Below, piece after piece: positions 62,595 through 64,000 of a DNA stretch of 64,000 nucleotides (the first letter of the stretch is position 1; each line of letters starts with the position of its first letter). The stretch is from Ectothiorhodospira mobilis (GTDB taxonomy: Bacteria; Pseudomonadota; Gammaproteobacteria; Ectothiorhodospirales; Ectothiorhodospiraceae). The notes under the pieces were generated by a model. That model was not told the origin of the DNA. It searched no databases and saw only the letters and a program-made list of their open reading frames with translations. The stretch is taken from positions 1-64,000 of the forward strand of contig NZ_FOUO01000008.1 of assembly GCF_900114895.1 (NCBI RefSeq). The letters are read 5' to 3'. The translations under genes were made by a program, and so were the position numbers.

Positions 62595-63223
62595 TCCCGC
62601 TCGCAGGCCAGGGCGTTGACGGCCGCCACGGCCATGGCGCTGCCCCCCAGGCGGCCGCGCACGATGATCGACTCCAGGTCCGGGCGCTCTTCCAGGGCCT
62701 CCTTGGACTCGGCGGCCCCGACAAAACCCACGGCCATGCCCAGGACCAGGGCCGGGCGCGGCGCGCCGGCGTCGATGAGCTCCAGCAGGTGGAACAAGGC
62801 CGTGGGGGCGTTGCCGATGGCCACCACGGCCCCGTCCATGCGCTCGCCCCACAGGTCCAGGGCGGCGGCGGAGCGGGTGTTGCCCATCTGCCGGGCCAGA
62901 TCCGGCACCCGGGGATCCCCCAGGGTGCAGAGGATGGCGTTGTCCGCCGGCAGGCGGGCGCGGGTGATGCCGTGGGCCACCATCTGGCTGTCGCAGAGGA
63001 TGGGGCGGCCCGCCTCCAGGGCCGCCTGCCCGGCCCGGGCGGCCCCGGGGGTAAAGACCATGTCATCCACCACCCCTACCATGCCGCAGGCATGGATCAC
63101 CCGCACGGCGACGCGGGCCTCCTCGGGGGTGAGATGGGCCAGATCCGCCTCGGCGCGGATGGTGGCGAAGGACTGGGCATAGATGGCGGCGCCATCCTTG
63201 ATGTAGTCGTAGCTCTGGGCCAT
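62591..63223 (-). CDS. cobH: Precorrin-8X methylmutase (CobH/CbiC)
   Basis: The 210-residue protein has AIYAQSFATIRAEADLAHLT, RVIHACGMVGVVDDMVF with the catalytic His, ILCDSQMVAHGITRARLPA, VVAIGNAPTALFHLLELIDA and LVLGMAVGFVGAAESKEAL. It moves the C11 methyl to C12, giving hydrogenobyrinic/cobyrinic acid. It is the first gene of cobH-cobI-cobJ. No B12-box riboswitch motif is visible in the 286 bases upstream. Confidence 0.95.
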   Translation of the reverse strand: MAQSYDYIKDGAAIYAQSFATIRAEADLAHLTPEEARVAVRVIHACGMVGVVDDMVFTPGAARAGQAALEAGRPILCDSQMVAHGITRARLPADNAILCTLGDPRVPDLARQMGNTRSAAALDLWGERMDGAVVAIGNAPTALFHLLELIDAGAPRPALVLGMAVGFVGAAESKEALEERPDLESIIVRGRLGGSAMAVAAVNALACERE

Positions 63224-63340
63224 GGGGAACGGGCTCGGGGCGCGGCCGGCGGCGTCACGGAAGGGGGCAAGAGCATAGCGAGTCCCGGCGGGCGGGGCAA
63301 TGGGCGGCGGCTGCGGGGCGACGGATGCCCCGGCCGCGGC

Positions 63341-63368
63341 TTGTATGCATGCAGAGAAAGTCTATATT
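63341..63368 (+). promoter_or_regulatory. Sigma-70-like promoter before the PAS gene
   Basis: TTGTAT (63341-63346) and TATATT (63363-63368) are separated by 16 bases in an otherwise very GC-rich region, giving a predicted transcript start near 63375 and a leader of about 135 bases. Hexamers each deviate slightly from consensus. Confidence 0.45.
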
Positions 63369-63405
63369 CTCGTGACGCGGCACGGGCGAGCCACCGGGCG
63401 GGACC

Positions 63406-63471
63406 CGGCTGCGGGGCACCGCAGCCGCGCCGCACACGATGCCGGGGAAGGCGGCAGGCCCCCAGCGGCAT
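63406..63471 (+). ncRNA. Structured 5' leader of the PAS-domain gene
   Basis: Two strong hairpins occur in the predicted leader: CGGCTGCGG-GGCA-CCGCAGCCG (63406-63427, 9-bp perfect stem) and ATGCCG...CGGCAT (63439-63471) with an inner GGGG/CCCC pairing. They lie between a putative promoter and the GGAGG ribosome site. They do not match a riboswitch class known to me, and the high GC could produce stems by chance. Confidence 0.35.
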
Positions 63472-63509
63472 TCCGCGCCACCCCGAGCGCTCAATGGAGG
63501 ATGTCATTC

Positions 63510-64000
63510 ATGGCCGAACACCCCCACCCAATGGAACGCATCGCCGCCCCCCTGCCCGCCCTCATCTACCAGTATCACCTGCACCCGGACGGCACCGCCG
63601 CCCTGCCCTACGCCAGCAACGCGATCCATGGGTTCTACGGCCTGTCGCCGGAAGAGGCGACCCGGGATGTAAGCCGCCTGTTCGAGCGCATCCACCCGGA
63701 GGACCGCCAGGGTTTCCAGGAGAGCATCACCCGCTCCGCCGAGCAGATGACCCCCTGGCAGGCCGAATACCGCATCCTCCATCCCCACCGGGGGGAGATC
63801 TGGGTGCAGGCCCATGCCCTGCCCGAACGCCTGCCCGACGGCGGCATCCTGTGGAGCGGCTACAAGCTGGACATCACCGAACACAAGCGCCTGCAGGCGG
63901 AGCTGTCCGAAAGCCGCGCCAAGCTGCAGGAGGCGGGACACCTGGCCCGCCTCGGCCACTGGGAGATCCACCTGGGCCGGGGTGAAGTATGGCTGTCGGA
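63510..64000 (+). CDS. PAS-domain signalling protein, 5' part (cut by window end)
   Basis: The frame is open from ATG 63510 to the window edge (163 residues seen). GGAGG lies nine bases before the ATG. Residues ~10-133 form a PAS_3-type sensor domain: ALIYQYHLHPDGTAALPYAS, LFERIHPEDRQGFQESITRS, WQAEYRILHPHRGEIWVQA and LWSGYKLDITEHKRLQAELS. A short helix and the start of a second PAS domain (AGHLARLGHWEIHLGRGE) follow. Such proteins usually end in a histidine-kinase or GGDEF/EAL output module, which is outside the window. Confidence 0.8.
   Translation, partial: MAEHPHPMERIAAPLPALIYQYHLHPDGTAALPYASNAIHGFYGLSPEEATRDVSRLFERIHPEDRQGFQESITRSAEQMTPWQAEYRILHPHRGEIWVQAHALPERLPDGGILWSGYKLDITEHKRLQAELSESRAKLQEAGHLARLGHWEIHLGRGEVWLS

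Noticed and set aside
63224-63509. Cobalamin riboswitch upstream of cobH
   Set aside because: Neither strand shows the B12 box or the conserved GCCACTG element; the visible stems belong to the rightward leader and match no class I recognise.

Overview
The window reads as chromosomal DNA of a high-GC gammaproteobacterium. Gene orders such as ridA-recG, lptM-lysA, dapF-DUF484-xerC-hslVU and ubiE-ubiJ-ubiB, the TAXI-type TRAP transporter and the oxygen-independent cobalamin route together suggest a Chromatiales/Ectothiorhodospiraceae-like bacterium. That placement is an inference from gene content, not from a database match. No rRNA, tRNA, CRISPR array or complete insertion sequence was seen. 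Because GC is high, most genes carry long open frames on the opposite strand; these were left out.

Layout. 0.1-6.3 kb is an iron/heme uptake region: two TonB-dependent receptors around a LysR regulator, with Fur-like sites, then a FetB-type permease. 6.2-8.3 kb is a scrambled patch in which the 3' end of fetB occurs three times, mixed with whole and deleted copies of an Rpn-type PD-(D/E)XK nuclease gene and a HicB-like module. 8.3-18.5 kb is a type IV pilin and glycan locus: a Sel1-repeat protein divergent from a sigma-54-type pilA promoter, a pilin, a GT-C-like membrane protein with a TPR tail, four glycosyltransferases, a sulfotransferase and a flippase. Its middle (13.8-16.4 kb) is markedly AT-richer and looks imported. 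18.6-26.4 kb holds a Uma2 nuclease, YaiI, a GxQQG-repeat protein, polA, a LOG protein, a DUF2782 protein and uvrD. 26.6-32.3 kb is sucA-sucB-lpd (2-oxoglutarate dehydrogenase). A PemK/MazF toxin-antitoxin pair flanked by short direct repeats follows. 33.2-41.1 kb is one long leftward housekeeping run: dapF, DUF484, xerC, hslV, hslU, DUF971, ubiE, ubiJ, ubiB.

41.2-53.6 kb is a mixed block: an amidoligase/glutamine-amidotransferase-like pair, msrA, a TAXI-TRAP transporter, DoxX and CHAD proteins, an outer-membrane protein, nfi, recG and ridA. It separates lptM-lysA (53.7-55.1 kb) from dapF, which is often their neighbour. greB leads into a cobalamin cluster (55.8-63.2 kb; cobA, cbiD, cobM, cobL, cobK, cobJ, cobI, cobH) with repeated strand switches. 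The window ends in the 5' part of a PAS-domain signalling gene behind a structured leader.

The most unusual signals are non-coding. One is a 70-nt conserved core that occurs at two distant places inside perfect 23-25 bp inverted repeats; the arm sequences differ between sites but remain complementary, and at one site the unit is tandemly triplicated. The other is the fetB/Rpn patch, whose joints create new in-frame chimeric ORFs at short homologies.
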